Below are positions 10,610 to 22,989 of a stretch of DNA of 64,000 nucleotides, piece after piece. The notes beneath the pieces are model-generated. The model worked only from the letters and a program-made list of their open reading frames with translations, was not told where the DNA came from and ran no database searches. The translations under genes and the position numbers were made by a program. The stretch is from NCBI GenBank assembly GCA_031213475.1, contig JARUPZ010000014.1, positions 124,001-188,000 on the forward strand, read 5' to 3'. Each line of letters begins with the position of its first letter. The stretch's first letter is position 1. Source of the stretch: Nereocystis luetkeana (lineage: Eukaryota > Sar > Phaeophyceae > Laminariales > Laminariaceae).

Positions 10610-13600
10610 CGATTAGGAATTGCCCTAATAATACGCCCGCTCTCAAGAGCCAGCCGAAGATCCAAAACAGCGTGTCAAGATAGCGGCGCGATTGACTCCA
10701 CCGGAAAAAACATCTGCCACCCGGTCGAAAATGCAAATGCCAAATACCAGTTGCACTTCGAATATAAATTATTTCAAAAAGGCCGTTTTACTTGGGGGCA
10801 GAAAGTGGTGAAGGGTACGGCAGTCCTCCTGGATACTCCACGGAATATCTGACATCACCGCGCCGTCAAGAACCAATATACCATGAACCCCAGAAAATAT
10901 ACAACAGCAGCAGGTGTAGTAGGTTCCCGAGTATCGAGGTAAGGGAACAGAAGGCAGGAGCTATCTGAACTGGCTTGGAATTCAACTTCTCTTGTTAGGA
11001 GTATTATTGTGATGTTGTCTTCAAGTTAGTCCTCTTATTGATGAGAGATGGTAGGGAGCTGTCGGGAGTGAATCGATAGGGGCTTGACTCTGCTCTCCTT
11101 CTATTAACCCGCCAGACGGGTGAAGAGGAGGAACTTTCCTCCGGTGCCTGTTTACTCTTCTTCTCCTATCGCCCATCCCAACCAACAATGTTCTACAAAC
11201 GAACTTTTAGAGCCCTGGGAATACGTTTGGGGTGTTACAGTAGTACGTGGTTTTGATACTACGGCTGGATGCCTATCCCCGATTGTACTCCACATCACGC
11301 AGGGGAGAGCACCAGCACTTACTTTTGGAGTATCTGGAATATGTTATTCCTCCCACCAGCGCACACAGTTGGCATGAGAGTATACACCAGCGCGAGCACC
11401 AGGCGAGAGCTACTCGTACCCCAATGCCGTACGAGCTGTACTCTGTACCCGGTACTCGTACAGCTACTACAGTACTACTAATATGTACCAGTATGATTTT
11501 CAAGATGCGCGTGATGACACGCGGGTTTGCTGCCTTAATTGTGTGTTTTTTTTCAGCTTGGAAGGGCCTTTCTTTGGACAGCGGTGATGTTGTGGAAAGC
11601 ACCTGTACGAGCAGTGCTGAACTGTACTGATGTCGCCTGCTTAATCCCTACTCAGACCGCACTAACCGCACTGAGCCACGACGGCGTGAAAACCTGGAAA
11701 CTGCACTGAGCGGAACTACTGTTGTATGATACTCGCATGAGCATGAAGCATGCAGCAGTAGTAGCCGAAATTGGTCGGATTGTCACATGTTTCGTTCTCT
11801 CCTCTGCTTTCGTGTTACGCGATTGTTACCCTCTTGCTGCGCTCTCCGGGTCTCCTGCTCTCTTCGTCCATCCGGACTCAATAACATATGTGACAGCCCC
11901 AGCCTCGGCCGGCTTGACGCGGCCGCGGCCGGGATAGAGGATATACGCGTAGATCTTACAGGATCTGCGGGATATCGGGGTTTCCAGGAATATTTGCTTT
12001 ACGATGGGCGGGGTGTTTGGCGGTTGTATGATCAAGCAAAATCCTGGAAGAACACTACCCCACGGAACCGGATTGTGCAACTCGTGAGCGCGATAGGCAG
12101 CACTTCGCGGTGCTCCTCTAGCGTTGCTGCTATAGGAGGACTAGGAGTGAAATCGGGACTGGACTGGAGGAAGGCCTGGGGGTGAGGTATGCTAACACCA
12201 CCACTGATGTATGCTCGCTCCTGGCCTGTTGTTGATAGGCTGCAGCTTCGGCGATGGGAATCTACTTTGTAGTGGCAGCGGTCCAACGTGTGCTGTCTCT
12301 ACTCCTGCAATCGCATCGCAAAGATAGACATAACATAGCAACTACCTACCAGGTACCTGGTATCGAGTACTGCTACTTGGGCACTGCTGTAGTTCGTCGC
12401 TTGCCAACCTAGACTGTTGAGCACTCTTCGGAACAGCGTGGGTTACGGGCAACGTACCAATAGACGGTGTGTTGTGGTGCTGGGTCTGAGTGTTTGCCTT
12501 GTTCATCGGTTGTGTTTGGTATCAGTGCGTGTACTGTCTGCTGGTCCCCTGTACGCGTATGTGTAACTATATCAATAATACTCCTGTCCTCGGCCCCGAC
12601 GGGTGGGGTAGTGGCTTTGCCGGTTTGGACACATCCCAAAGGTACGAGGCCGAAGGTGCGCCGCTCAAGACGCTGCTTTCATTGTTGTCGAACTACACTG
12701 CTGCCTACACCGATCCCAAAGATTCCAGGCGAGTCGGCGGTGGCTCGAATCAACTCGGCAGCAAATCTTGTTGCCTGCCGTCTCCTGTTTGTTGTTTGGG
12801 GAAGCCCTCCCGTTGCGTATTATCTGGGCCTCCTTGCACAGCCAGCTTTGATTTCGCCCAAAAGTGCTGTTGCTGCTGCTAGGGGGCGGGTCACAGATGA
12901 CGGAACAATCATTGATCGTGTTGTTGAGATGCTATAAGCGCAGTCAGACCACATGGTTTCAGGGCACAGAGCAGCCAACCTACATACTGCTGTACGTGGC
13001 TCAAAGATGTCCCAAGAATCAAAGCAGTCGAGGGATCGAGGCAACAGCGTAACGTACGTAGATGCCCCCGTAGAATATCTGGCATGCCCGAGAACACATC
13101 CTCCGCGAAACTACACAGCAGTATAAAATACGACTGAAGGGTTCTACGTACGATCAACGGCATTTTTCCTCTCTCCTTCGATATTATACTGCTGCTGCTG
13201 TGCTGCTGTACGGCGGTGTTATACGAGTACACAGGATTATAGTGTGGCCAAGTAAGTTCTATCGGCGGACCCTGAACTCTGAAACTACGATGTTTCGATG
13301 CTTTGATATGATACAGATGTTGACGTCTTCCACGTCTTCCAGCTTCCAGCAAGCACCCTTCTGCACATATTCGTGCGTAGGTGTATATTAATCTTAATAA
13401 TAATAATACCAGAGCAATGCTGCAACCCTACGGACGGTATGCTTGAAAAAATTGCAGTTGTTGTCTTGCGAGTCACAACTCAGAGAACGATCGAGCACGT
13501 ATATATGGTACCAGGTACTTTTTACTGTCTGTAGTGTCAACTTGGACAGCGAGTTACTACTGTTGTATTAATTATTCGATTTCCTTTTGAGACATAAACG

Positions 13601-13820
13601 GTAGAAGGTGTTGTATTGTAGTGTGCATGATCAAAACGTGCACGTAGGAACTGGCAGTTACCCACTGCTCCTGCTCAGAGCGCAAGTACAACAACATATA
13701 GTACAGCAGTTCTAACGTCCATCATACCTTCCGTTTCACCACAGCAAATGCTGCTAAACTGCAGTACTATACGAGTAATAGTATCGACACTGCACTACCG
13801 GATGGATGGATATTTGGCTT
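10610..13820. other. Gene-free stretch rich in CAG/CTG and CAGTAC motifs
   Basis: No gene is supported. Open frames of up to 156 codons (12467-12937) lack motifs, have no codon bias toward GC-rich thirds, and no credible splice junctions. The first dense TACCAGGTACCTGGTA palindrome of the window occurs at 12347-12362. Confidence 0.4.
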
Positions 13821-13872
13821 AGTCCCGTTTCGGGGACAAATCCCTCAATTTTATGTAGTTTGTCCCCAGAAC
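13821..13872. repeat. Small inverted repeat (GGGGACAAA / TTTGTCCCC)
   Basis: The arms GGGGACAAA and TTTGTCCCC flank a ~20 bp spacer, preceded by TCCCGTTTC. The arm resembles the TIR core of the 90-bp MITE at 56313-56402, so it may be a related, shorter element. Confidence 0.45.
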
Positions 13873-14233
13873 TGATCTAAAAAGACTTCGGTCCTATTAA
13901 TAAATGGGTCAGATACCACTCGATCGCAATAAACCACCCCTGGTGATGAAAACCCACCCATGCATTGTTAGAGGGAGAGGATGACAAAGCAGATATCGGG
14001 ACCGGCACAGAAAAAGAATCCTTGGTTCGTTGTGCGAGATACAATTTATAGTTTGGTTGGGCGTGTTGGTTAATAATCTGTGCGCTGTGGGCTCGTTTGA
14101 AGACGTGGTTTCATGGTAGACATTGTTTGGTTGACGCGTATATAGCTGGAACTGCCGAGTGGACACAACACGGCACGGTGCTGTCAGACCAGGAAAACAA
14201 GCGCGAACACACAATGCTGCTTTTCAACCTCAG

Positions 14234-15768
14234 ACCTACCCGCCAGAAATGTTCTGGCATATACAGCTTGCCTTGAGCCCGATTCTTCGAATCGAAAGTT
14301 CCAATATTTTGGAGAAACCCGAAAAAATATTTCTGGGCCCGATGTTGGACCGAGATCGGCTTCAGAAAAGCTCAGGCGGACGAACCCTAACCCAGATTCC
14401 AAATCTCCGACAGACATAGATCGACAAAACCAACGACTACGTCATGAATTCTGAACGGAGTGCGCTCGTTAGGAGCTCCGACCCACCCTCGTAGGCATAC
14501 CATGCATGTTCACACCATGGCCGGTGATCGATGGCTGCCGCTGGCGAGGCGTGTGATGAAAAAACAACTGGCCGCTGATGTGCACAAAACATAATTATAA
14601 TTTCTCGATCCGCCTCTTCGCGACAAAATAGTTCCTCGGGTTTGGGAGGCGACCGTAGAAAACCGACGGCATGTTCTCGCCTGCTAGACCACGGATCCGC
14701 CTGATATCTTCGAGGCCGTCATCTATACCCGTTGGTCTTGCCCGACGCCAAGCGGGTTGGCCGTGGGCTGAGTCTATGCCGAGATCGAACGTCTATCGTT
14801 TCGTGTTGACGATTTGCGAAAACAAAAAGCAAATTGCGCCGCCTGCAGCCGTTTGAAAAAAAAAACTATTAATAGGAAAAAAGCAAACACTTTTTCCCCC
14901 CACAGCGGAGGTACGAGAATATCTTCGGCTGTGTATTGAAAGCATCATTTTCGAAAGAAAACTTTCAGACTTCGCGTTCCCATTGTCAGACCTATGCCAA
15001 TGGAAACGCGAAGTTACAACGTTTTTTTTCAAATACATTGCTCTAAAAAAACAGCCGAAAAAAATCGCGTACCGCCGCTGGGGGAAAAAAAGAGAAAAAT
15101 GTTTGATTTTTTCTTTTTTTTTCCCCAACGGCTGCAGGCGGCGCAATTTGTTTTTTTTTGGGTGCAAATGGTCAACACGGTGATCGAAACCAGCTCGTGC
15201 GACGATCGACGCTCGATCTCGACATAGATTCAGCCCACGGCCAACCCGCTCGGTATCTGGCAACGTCAACGAGTATAGATGACGGCCTCGAAGATACCTC
15301 AGTGGATCCATGGTCTAGGGCGCGAGAGCTTGCCGGCGGGGTCCCTACGGTATCCTCCCAAACCTGAAAAAAAGTCTATTTTTTGCCATTCGAGACGGAT
15401 GGAGAAGTTTTGTCTTCTGTTTTGTGCAAACCAGCGCCCAAATGTTTTTTTATCATGCGCCTGGTCAGCGCCCGCCACATGACACCGGCCATGGTGTGAA
15501 GACGGTGACCCTAGGGTGGGTCGGAGCCCCTAACGAGCGCACTCCGTTCAGAATTCATGACGCAATCGTTGGTTTTGTTGATCGATGTCTGTCGAGGACT
15601 CGGAATCTCGCCGCTTCGAACCAAAGATCGGCCTGAGTTTTTCTCAAGCCGATGTTGGCCCCACATCGGCACCAGATTTGCTTTTTTCGGGTTTTTCCAA
15701 AAGTTAGGAAGTTTGTTTTTTCATAGCGTGGCCCATAGGAGGCGTGTTCTGAAACAAATTGGCGGGTA
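14234..15768. mobile_element. Large foldback element, two ~0.75 kb inverted arms
   Basis: The left arm begins at TACCCGCCAG (14237) and the right arm ends at its complement GGCGGGTA (15768); the two arms align inverted over nearly their whole length, at roughly three quarters identity by eye. Conserved blocks include GAATTCTGAACGGAGTGCGC (left) against its complement near 15540, CACACCATGGCCGG at 14512 against 15490, and a central near-palindrome AACTTTC-type loop around 14970-15020. No transposase is encoded. This is either a long foldback transposon or an inverted duplication of a MITE. Confidence 0.75.
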
Positions 15769-15779
15769 TCTTTGATATT

Positions 15780-17940
15780 CGATTTTTTCATTGAAACTTC
15801 GCTGTCCCATTGGCATAGATCTCATAGGCAGCTGATTTGTTTTCGTTCCCCGTTTTCTCAACGTTAGTGTACATGTATTATTTTTATAGTATTAGTAGTA
15901 TCATACGTGAAGTAGGTGGCAAGCGGTTGCACCTACAGTAGACCAGACGTGCCTTTTCTCCCACCCACCCACCCACCCACCCCAAATATTTCGATGGTGA
16001 GGGGATACTCTGGTACATACTAAAGTAGACTACGGAGACATCTACAAGGAGCAAAGTAGCTCAGAATATATGTTTTGATCGACACTAGAAATTGAGAAAA
16101 AACGCGCTATTTTAACACCATAAAAGTAACATGGCATGCCAGAGCAGCAAGGCGCGTTCTATATTATACCTGTTATATATACCAGGTACCAGATATGTAT
16201 CCGCGAACCAAAGATCGAAGCTTCCTATTTGCCGCACACGGTAACGTCCTCGTGTTTGAGTCAATCCCCGTACCGTAGAGCAGGGCTCACCCTTAAGGCA
16301 GGACCGACCGACCTCAGCCCCAGCCCTAGCCCCAACCCCAATCCTTCGGGGGGCTTGAGGTCGGGGGGGAGCAGTCACGCAGGCTCTGCAGCGTGTTCGG
16401 GTGTCTTTCTTGAAAAAGAAAATCGGCGGCCGAAAAAGCCAGTCTTGACCTATCAGACAAGCGGTCGTCACGAAATTCGTTGCAGCCCCGTCCTGCAAAT
16501 AGGGCGAGTCGTACAGCAGGGAGCTGACAGATAGCGGGCACTCGCTATCGATGAATAGACGTATCCAGGCATAACTCGTAGACCCCAGAGGCCGACCGAC
16601 TTTACAGCCACGTCTATATGTTGGCTTGGGGAAGCTGAGACGGCTGTTTGGTTGGGATTGACTTGGGGTCTAGCTTGATCTGGTACCCGTGCCCCGTGCC
16701 ACACACACACACCCCGCATCGTCATCAACCCCAAGAGCAGCATCATCACCTGCTGCTATCGCTATCTAACCTTCGGTATCTGCCTGTACTGTTCGGAGTT
16801 GCTGTGGTGCGAGTCTAGCGCGGCGAGATGTGATATTAACGTTGTTATTATCTTGCGTTGGAGTTATTTATTTCAAATGGAGCATTAACTGTCAGGTATA
16901 GACAGTACGTCGCAAAGTTCAACATTATAAAAAAAATCCCTTGCCAACAAACAAATTGAAAACAGTAGAAAAACAAAAATGTCAAGTGTGTTGCTCTTTT
17001 GGCAAGTCCAAGTTTCGATTTCCCATTTTCCATGATGCGGCTATTTCGGCAACTGTTTGCTGCTTACGTGTCGTTAAAAACGGCCCTACTGGATAGCTGG
17101 GTGGATTATATTTTGTGAGGATTATTTTCTGTGGCGTACGGGGGGGTACATCCGTTTTCTTTCGGGAATGGATTGTCGCCGGACCAATCGGTGTCTCGGT
17201 AATCCCGGAAGCGTAGACAGCAGTACGCCGCAGACAGCAGTACGGGGCGGGGAGGGAGATGCGTTTTTTGCGCAGGCAAGATATGTGGGAATGCCACGGA
17301 GGTGACTACTCAGGTAGACATGTCCGCCAGCACCCTCCCAAGTCACAAGCTAAAGATAAGAAACCAACGGCCTATTAATAATCGAAAGATACACAACAAA
17401 GTGAGGCTTACCACCGGGGTTCGTTAGCCAACACCCCGCTATGGCGGTAAATCTTGCAAACAGCTCAAACAGCGATATCTATCGGCAAACATGTCACCCG
17501 GGGTCCACGCACAACCACGCTGACTGCACCGCTTATACAGGTATATGAAGAAAAGAAGCGAAAAAAAGCTGTGGGATCGAAAAATTATTCAAAGCTCATG
17601 CTTGCTATCCTGGTGCGATATTTCGATCGCGCGTTCCACGAGATGTGTAGGTTTTCAGAGCTGTCTACAAATTGTTGCAGGTTTGAAAGCAACGAAATCG
17701 CTACCTAACCCTAACCCAAGGAATATGCCTAACCCTAACCCAAGGAGTATGCCATGAAAACGACGGCTGTAGTTACGGGATGGTATACTCCCTGTAGGCG
17801 TTGCACGACGGTCAGCACTGGTCCAGCTCAGGCCGGGTGCTCGGATTTGTACTGCTCAAGGCTTGATGCGCGTGCGTTGACTGAAAATCGTACATGCTTC
17901 GTAGAACGTTTGCTCCTCTTCATATGACAAAAGTATCACC
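15780..17940. other. Gene-free stretch
   Basis: No gene is supported. Simple repeats are present: (CCCA)n at 15960-15985, (AC)n at 16700-16714, and two CCTAACCCTAACCCAAGGA units at 17703-17747, a telomere-like sequence embedded in a ~30 bp direct repeat. Confidence 0.4.
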
Positions 17941-17965
17941 ACCGTGCTCACGCCTGTGTTGGTAG

Positions 17966-18074
17966 AACAACTGGAGGAGGGGCAGAGCCCTTCGGCACGG
18001 GCGGGTCATCACCGTGGACAGGCACGCCTGCTGCCCCGACACCACCTGCTGACGCGCCTAAAGCCAAGAATTGA
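17966..18074 (+). CDS. Possible terminal coding fragment, Gly/Pro-rich
   Basis: After an acceptor-like GGTAG, one frame reads a Gly/Pro/Ala-rich tail of 35 codons ending ADAPKAKN and a stop. Composition resembles a disordered protein end or a decayed gag. No upstream exon was found, so this is a weak suggestion only. Confidence 0.15.
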
Positions 18075-19780
18075 GCCCCGATCGCTTGTTTTTGTTTTCA
18101 CCCGTCCTCAAACCAACTATCTCTGTCGCATCGGCGATTCAAACTCCGACAGCAGTCCCGTAACGCGCCAGTCATACGAAGCAGCACCGCGTGACCCCCT
18201 GGACTCTTCCATGTATAACGGCTATCAATAGGGTTAGCAACACATTTGAAAACGTTTTTCCGCCTTGGCGCCACCCCCTTGATACCACGCCCCCCTGGTG
18301 CATTTATACCTGCCTCGAAGTGTCGTTTTATACCAATTGTCCCAGCTTACGGTATCACGCTCCTTACTAGCACCCCGCCTGCTTGCTGGTTTGGTGTACT
18401 AAACCTGTCGTTTTGTTTCCTGTCGTACAACTCGTGTCACCCCCCATCGATGTCGCCCCCCGCTATTGATGGAAACCACCCTCGGTCATGTGTAGTGCAA
18501 AATCTAATGAAAACCTCCCTTTACAACGGGTGTTGGTTAAAGATACCACCCCACCGCAGGAAAACACCTCGAGTTAAAAAGAATGCTCTTATTAAGGACA
18601 CCAACCGGGGTGCTTCTCAGGCCAAGTACGGCTGAATACTGTTGTAGGACGGAGTACGAAATATACGCGCATATTTCGGCACAGCGACCCTCGCACGCAT
18701 GCACCAAAAGTCATTGGAGTCAAGAGGAAATAAGGGGAAACGGAAAATGAGTACGTACGAGGTTCATGCTACCATGTATCCGGTAATGACATAAATCGAT
18801 GGTTTTTTTGCTTTTTTTATACCAGGTATGAAGCACCAAAGGCATTTGTTTTGCACATTATATGCATGCTCTTCTTCGCCGGCCGCGAGTTTGTTCACGC
18901 GCTTCCGGCTGCGGAGCACGCAAATGCCCCGCCCGTACACTACCGTGGACGGCGCGCACTGGGTCTCACCCGCGAGCTCCGTGACGCATACGCTGGGCGT
19001 CCAAATTCGCGCGAGCTGGCTCTTTCTCAAGGCGTTGCGTTCTGGAGCTGTGTCGACTATTAAGAGAGCCATGGGCACCCAATTTTTCCAGCTTTTTGAG
19101 TATTCGCTCCGCTTCGGTCTCTATCTGCTGTAGCACACACCGCCCTCAACATATCTACCCTGGTATACCTATGGGCAACCATGGTATAACACCAGCCGGG
19201 CTTCAAGTTTTTCCTTTTTGGCAGTCACAAACGGTGCTTCATCGCGTGTGTGCGTGTGCGTGTGCGTGTGCGCCATCCTACTATTATACTAGTAATTGGT
19301 GGTAATGAGGCGCGACCTCGGTAATACCTGCAGTAGTCATATCTGCGACGCATCATGCTGGGCGCATACGGATTATTTTGTATTGTGCTGAATGAACGAA
19401 CACGAAGGAATATCTACCACATCCCTGGTACGTACTGCTGTACTACTGTACGCCGTCGTGGGTGCATCTCAATAATTTTCATAAATGTTCTCGGCCTCTC
19501 CTGGCTCTTGATATGAAAAAATACTGGATTTGGTCGTGTGTATCCTGGTTTCAAACTCGAAATCCGGCGTAATAATTTGAAGACGAAATCTGCACTGCTG
19601 TGACCACAGAACTTGTATCTCTCAGGGATTGAGGAATCGGCACGGACACTGCTGTGGTGCTGGATGTCGACGGGTAGAAAGAGTCAAGCACACACAACAC
19701 TCCCCATGTTTTGTCCAGCAGAGTGTTTTCTGGTTGAAATTCAGCACAATACAAATCTGCATCTCACATGTTTTGTCCAA
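18075..19780. other. Gene-free stretch
   Basis: Nothing convincing is encoded. It holds a (GTGTGC)n run at 19240-19272 and several TACCAGGTA-type palindromes. Confidence 0.4.
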
Positions 19781-19784
19781 CAGA

Positions 19785-19975
19785 AAGAGCTTCTTTTTCG
19801 CAACAGGCGTCACTACAACTTTACTTGGACTGATGTACGACATCTACAGCAGCAGTACGCCTCCCGCGGCATAACAGCAGCAGCAGTAGCAGTAGGACAC
19901 ACGAGGCCAGGGTCAACATCGCCGTACGCTCGGTTTGTCGGTCTAACCCTTGCACCCTTGTACGCGTACATAAAC
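19785..19975 (+). repeat. Direct repeat unit D, copy 1
   Basis: The segment contains an AGCTTCT start, a CATCTACAGCAGCAG block, a CAGCAGCAGTAGCAGTAGGA block, and an ACACGAGGCCAGGGTCAAC block followed by a GTCTAACCCTTG block. It is repeated at 21265-21450 in the same orientation, and a third partial unit lies at 21525-21600. The two full copies bracket dispersed repeat C. Confidence 0.6.
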
Positions 19976-20189
19976 ATAATTACGTTTACCCTTTTCCTAA
20001 AATCACTTGATCATAAGCACCTGCCTCACGCTCAGCGGTCTCCCACGATTTGTTGTCGCTTCTACGATCCTTGCTTTCTTTGCGTGCTTGCTTCTCGTGC
20101 CACACTTTGTTTGCCGGAACAATAGAAAAAAAAATCTCGGATAAAGAAAAAGTCGATTTTGTTTTTTCAGCGGTTTGAAAAGCTCTCTT

Positions 20190-21165
20190 TCGCTTTTTTT
20201 CACCGGCTGGTTGAAATTTCTTTTGCACTTTCAGTTCTTTTTTCCTTTTTTCTTCTTCCGTTTCGTGTGCGTGTGTGTAGTCAGAGCACGGCGACGCGGG
20301 CGAGCCCGGCGCCGTTGCGGGTGTCGGCAGATGCTGGCGGGTAGAGGGGGGGTTGCAAGGAGTGCGGTCGCGGTTTTCGTGGCTAGGCGTCGAGTATGCC
20401 TCGAGACACAAGGGACGCATGAATGGGCTCTGTCTTGCCTCGATCTGAAAAAAAAGACTGAGCATGTACGAGGCCATAAGGGTCGTTCGGGATTACAAGC
20501 TAGCATTCAAGCGGTGTCTATTTTTGCGACCACGCTATACTATACACAGAGACAAACGCCCGTCTGACCATCAACATCGTCGAGCTGGCGAACGAGGGTC
20601 ACAGTGAGCACCGGGCTTCACGCGGGGCGGTCAACGGGGATCACTGTGACAGAGAGGGAGGAAAGGTTTTCCCGGACCGAATCGCTGGCGAGGTGGTCGA
20701 GAGAGGGGCGGGCGGCGTACGAGGCTGAGAGAGAAGCTCTGCTGTCCATTTTTTTGTTCTTCTTATTTGACTGGTGCAAGGTGTTCCAGGGGCAGACAAT
20801 TACTAAATGAGAGGGGACGGGGGGGTTTCTCTTTCCGATTTTTTCGGTTTCACATTATTTTTGCGGTGCTGCCGTGCTGTGCCATGCTGTGCTTTCTCGT
20901 GCGTACATACCAGGTATATATCACACAGCATATCGAAAGAAGGGAATCAGTACCCTACCTGGGGTATGTACGTACGTACCTACGTACGGCATGTGACTCT
21001 TGGCATTATCAAGTCGCCAATTTGCAACTACAACAATCATAAAAATATATGTTCAATCACCGACGTTCTGTCCGCTTCGCGTAATTCGATGTACTTTTTC
21101 TTCCAGAACGAGCGTAGCGGGCGGCGTAGGCCGCCCGCGGAGCGAAGCGCCTTGTATACACATAC
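20190..21165 (+). mobile_element. Dispersed repeat C, copy 1
   Basis: About 1 kb that matches 56785-57860 in the opposite orientation. Shared blocks are GAGTGCGGTCGC, CTCGAGACAC, CGGTCGTTCGGGAT-like sequence, TTTTTGCGACCACGCT, GTGAGCACCGGGCTTCACGC, a GCGGGCGGCGTACGAGGCTGA block, and the end block GAGCGTAGCGGGCGGCGTAG. In both copies one frame keeps [21 protein letters not shown], so an old coding segment is possible, but both copies carry stops and frame shifts. Family unknown. Confidence 0.65.
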
Positions 21166-21264
21166 GTATGTAGTACGTACCCTGCACTCGTTTTTTAATG
21201 TTTCCTGCTTCCCACCTCGAAAGTCGGCATAATATTCTCGAGACAACACGAACATGGCATGCCC

Positions 21265-21450
21265 AACTAGAGCTTCTCGTAGCAGTTGCCACAACTACTG
21301 CTGCTGTGCAATATCTACATCAGAGCTTCTCCAGCAGCAAAACAGCAGCAGCAGTAGCAGTAGGATCCACGAGGCTAGGGTCAGCGTCGCAGTACGGTCG
21401 GCCTGTGTCGGTTTAACCCTTGAGCCCCTTGTACACCGTACTCGATGTTG
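21265..21450 (+). repeat. Direct repeat unit D, copy 2
   Basis: Second copy of the unit at 19785-19975, with the same order of blocks; here GATCCACGAGGCTAGGGTCA corresponds to the matching block in copy 1. It lies just past the end of dispersed repeat C. Confidence 0.6.
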
Positions 21451-21766
21451 TGCGTGTGGTTCCTGATTCCACATTCATAATTTGAAGGCGAAAAAATTAA
21501 CCTGACATGACATACATGTATCCGACAGAGGTTCTCCTAGCAGGTGCCACCACTACTACTGACTGATGTACAACATTTACAGCAGATCTTCTCCTGTTTC
21601 TCCGTCCCCTCGTCTGTAGGAGGGTAGGCCTGGCAATATCACCTGCAGCACATGGCCCGAACGTTGCTGTGGACAGACAGGCGAAGTCTGCCTATGACTA
21701 CTCGCAGTTGGGTTTCGTTAGTTATTACATACTGGTAGGTAGAAGAAAGAGCTAAAAAAACAAAGC

Positions 21767-21985
21767 CGTCTGCCTGCTGTGGACAGGCCCAGTCTGCCTG
21801 CTGTAGAGTGCTGCGGACAGGCTCAATCTTGACTCCTCAGTCTTCCTGCTGTGGATAGGCCCAGTATGCCTGCTGTGGGCAGGCCCACTCTGCCTGCTGT
21901 GGACAAGCATAGTCTGCCTGCTGTGGGCAGGCACAGTGTGCATGCTGTGGGCAGGCACAGTCTGCCTGCTGTTGACAGGCACAAA
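21767..21985. repeat. 24-bp satellite, unit AGTCTGCCTGCTGTGGGCAG plus GCAC
   Basis: About nine degenerate 24-bp units run head to tail. The unit is a multiple of three, so a minus-strand frame stays open and reads HSRQTGPA-like octapeptides; this is a by-product of unit length rather than evidence of a protein. Confidence 0.85.
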
Positions 21986-22408
21986 AAAAAACGTTATGAT
22001 TTTGTATTTTGAACACGGCCCAGCACAGACATGTGCCTACACACGTTGCCGCACCTAGCTCGACGAGCTGTGAACGATTTTCCCCCCCACGAGGACGAGA
22101 AAGTGTCTTGAGTGTGTGTGCATGCACAGAGCCCGCGGGGACTGGATTTGGTGGCGTGTGCATCGAGCGCGGTGGTGAAAGGTGGACCAAAAAAATGTTA
22201 ACACACACCAACTCACACACACATACAGAAAAACTCGAAACAAGGCACCCTACCCTCGTATCCGAGCCGCTATGAAGAGGCTTTTTTTTCCTTGGTTAAA
22301 AACCAAGTAAAAGAAAGGCTCGCTTCGCTCGCGCGCCTCATTATTAATACAAAAGTCTCTACGAAGATGGAACACAATCCCAACAAGAGAGGGGGAATTG
22401 CAGCTTTA

Positions 22409-22513
22409 TTACGGGGGGCCATAGTTAACAGGACCAAATATTGTTAGTAAAAATGGTTACATATATAGGTTTTTATGTGCACCATAGGTCCTGTTAACTA
22501 GGGTCCCCCGTAA
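22409..22513. mobile_element. 105-bp mariner-like MITE
   Basis: Terminal inverted repeats of 27 bp begin TTACGGGGG and end at GTTAACAGGACC; the right end is the mirror GGTCCTGTTAAC ... CCCCCGTAA. The element is flanked on both sides by TA, the target duplication of the Tc1/mariner superfamily. The interior is AT-rich and non-coding. Confidence 0.75.
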
Positions 22514-22696
22514 TAGTTGAATGTTGTTTTTTTGCTCTGCTGTCTGCTGCTGCTGTATTTGCACTACACCATCTCCCAAGTTCCTTACTTTGTGTCAGCC
22601 TTTGTGTCAGCCACGGCACAAGAGCAAGAGCAACCGCTACTCCAAGGCCTTACCTTGACGACAGTCACAAACGGAGCTTCCGTGTGTGCGTGTGCT

Positions 22697-22980
22697 ATGA
22701 TCTGATATCCATATAATGCTATGATCTGATATCCATAGAATGCTATGATATGATATCCATAGAATGCTATGATATGATATCCACATAATGCTATGATATG
22801 ATATCCATATATTCCTATGATATGATATCCATATAATGCTATGATATGATGTCCATATATTGCTATGATATGATATCCACATAATGCTATGATATGATAT
22901 GCATATAATGCCATGATATGATATCCACATAATGCTATGATATGATATCCATATAATGCTATGATATGATATCCATATGA
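22697..22980. repeat. 24-bp satellite, unit GATATGATATCCATATAATG plus CTAT
   Basis: Twelve units with few changes. Because 24 is divisible by three, the minus strand stays open for the whole array and reads repeated YHIIALYG/C octapeptides inside a 141-codon frame. There is no spacer variation, so it is not a CRISPR array. Confidence 0.9.
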
Positions 22981-22989
22981 CAGGAACAC

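Noticed and set aside
12467..12937. 156-codon plus-strand frame
   Set aside because: Cys/Val-rich, overlaps another open plus frame, no splice or motif support.
22697..22980. CRISPR-like array
   Set aside because: Units are contiguous with no unique spacers, and the genome is eukaryotic.
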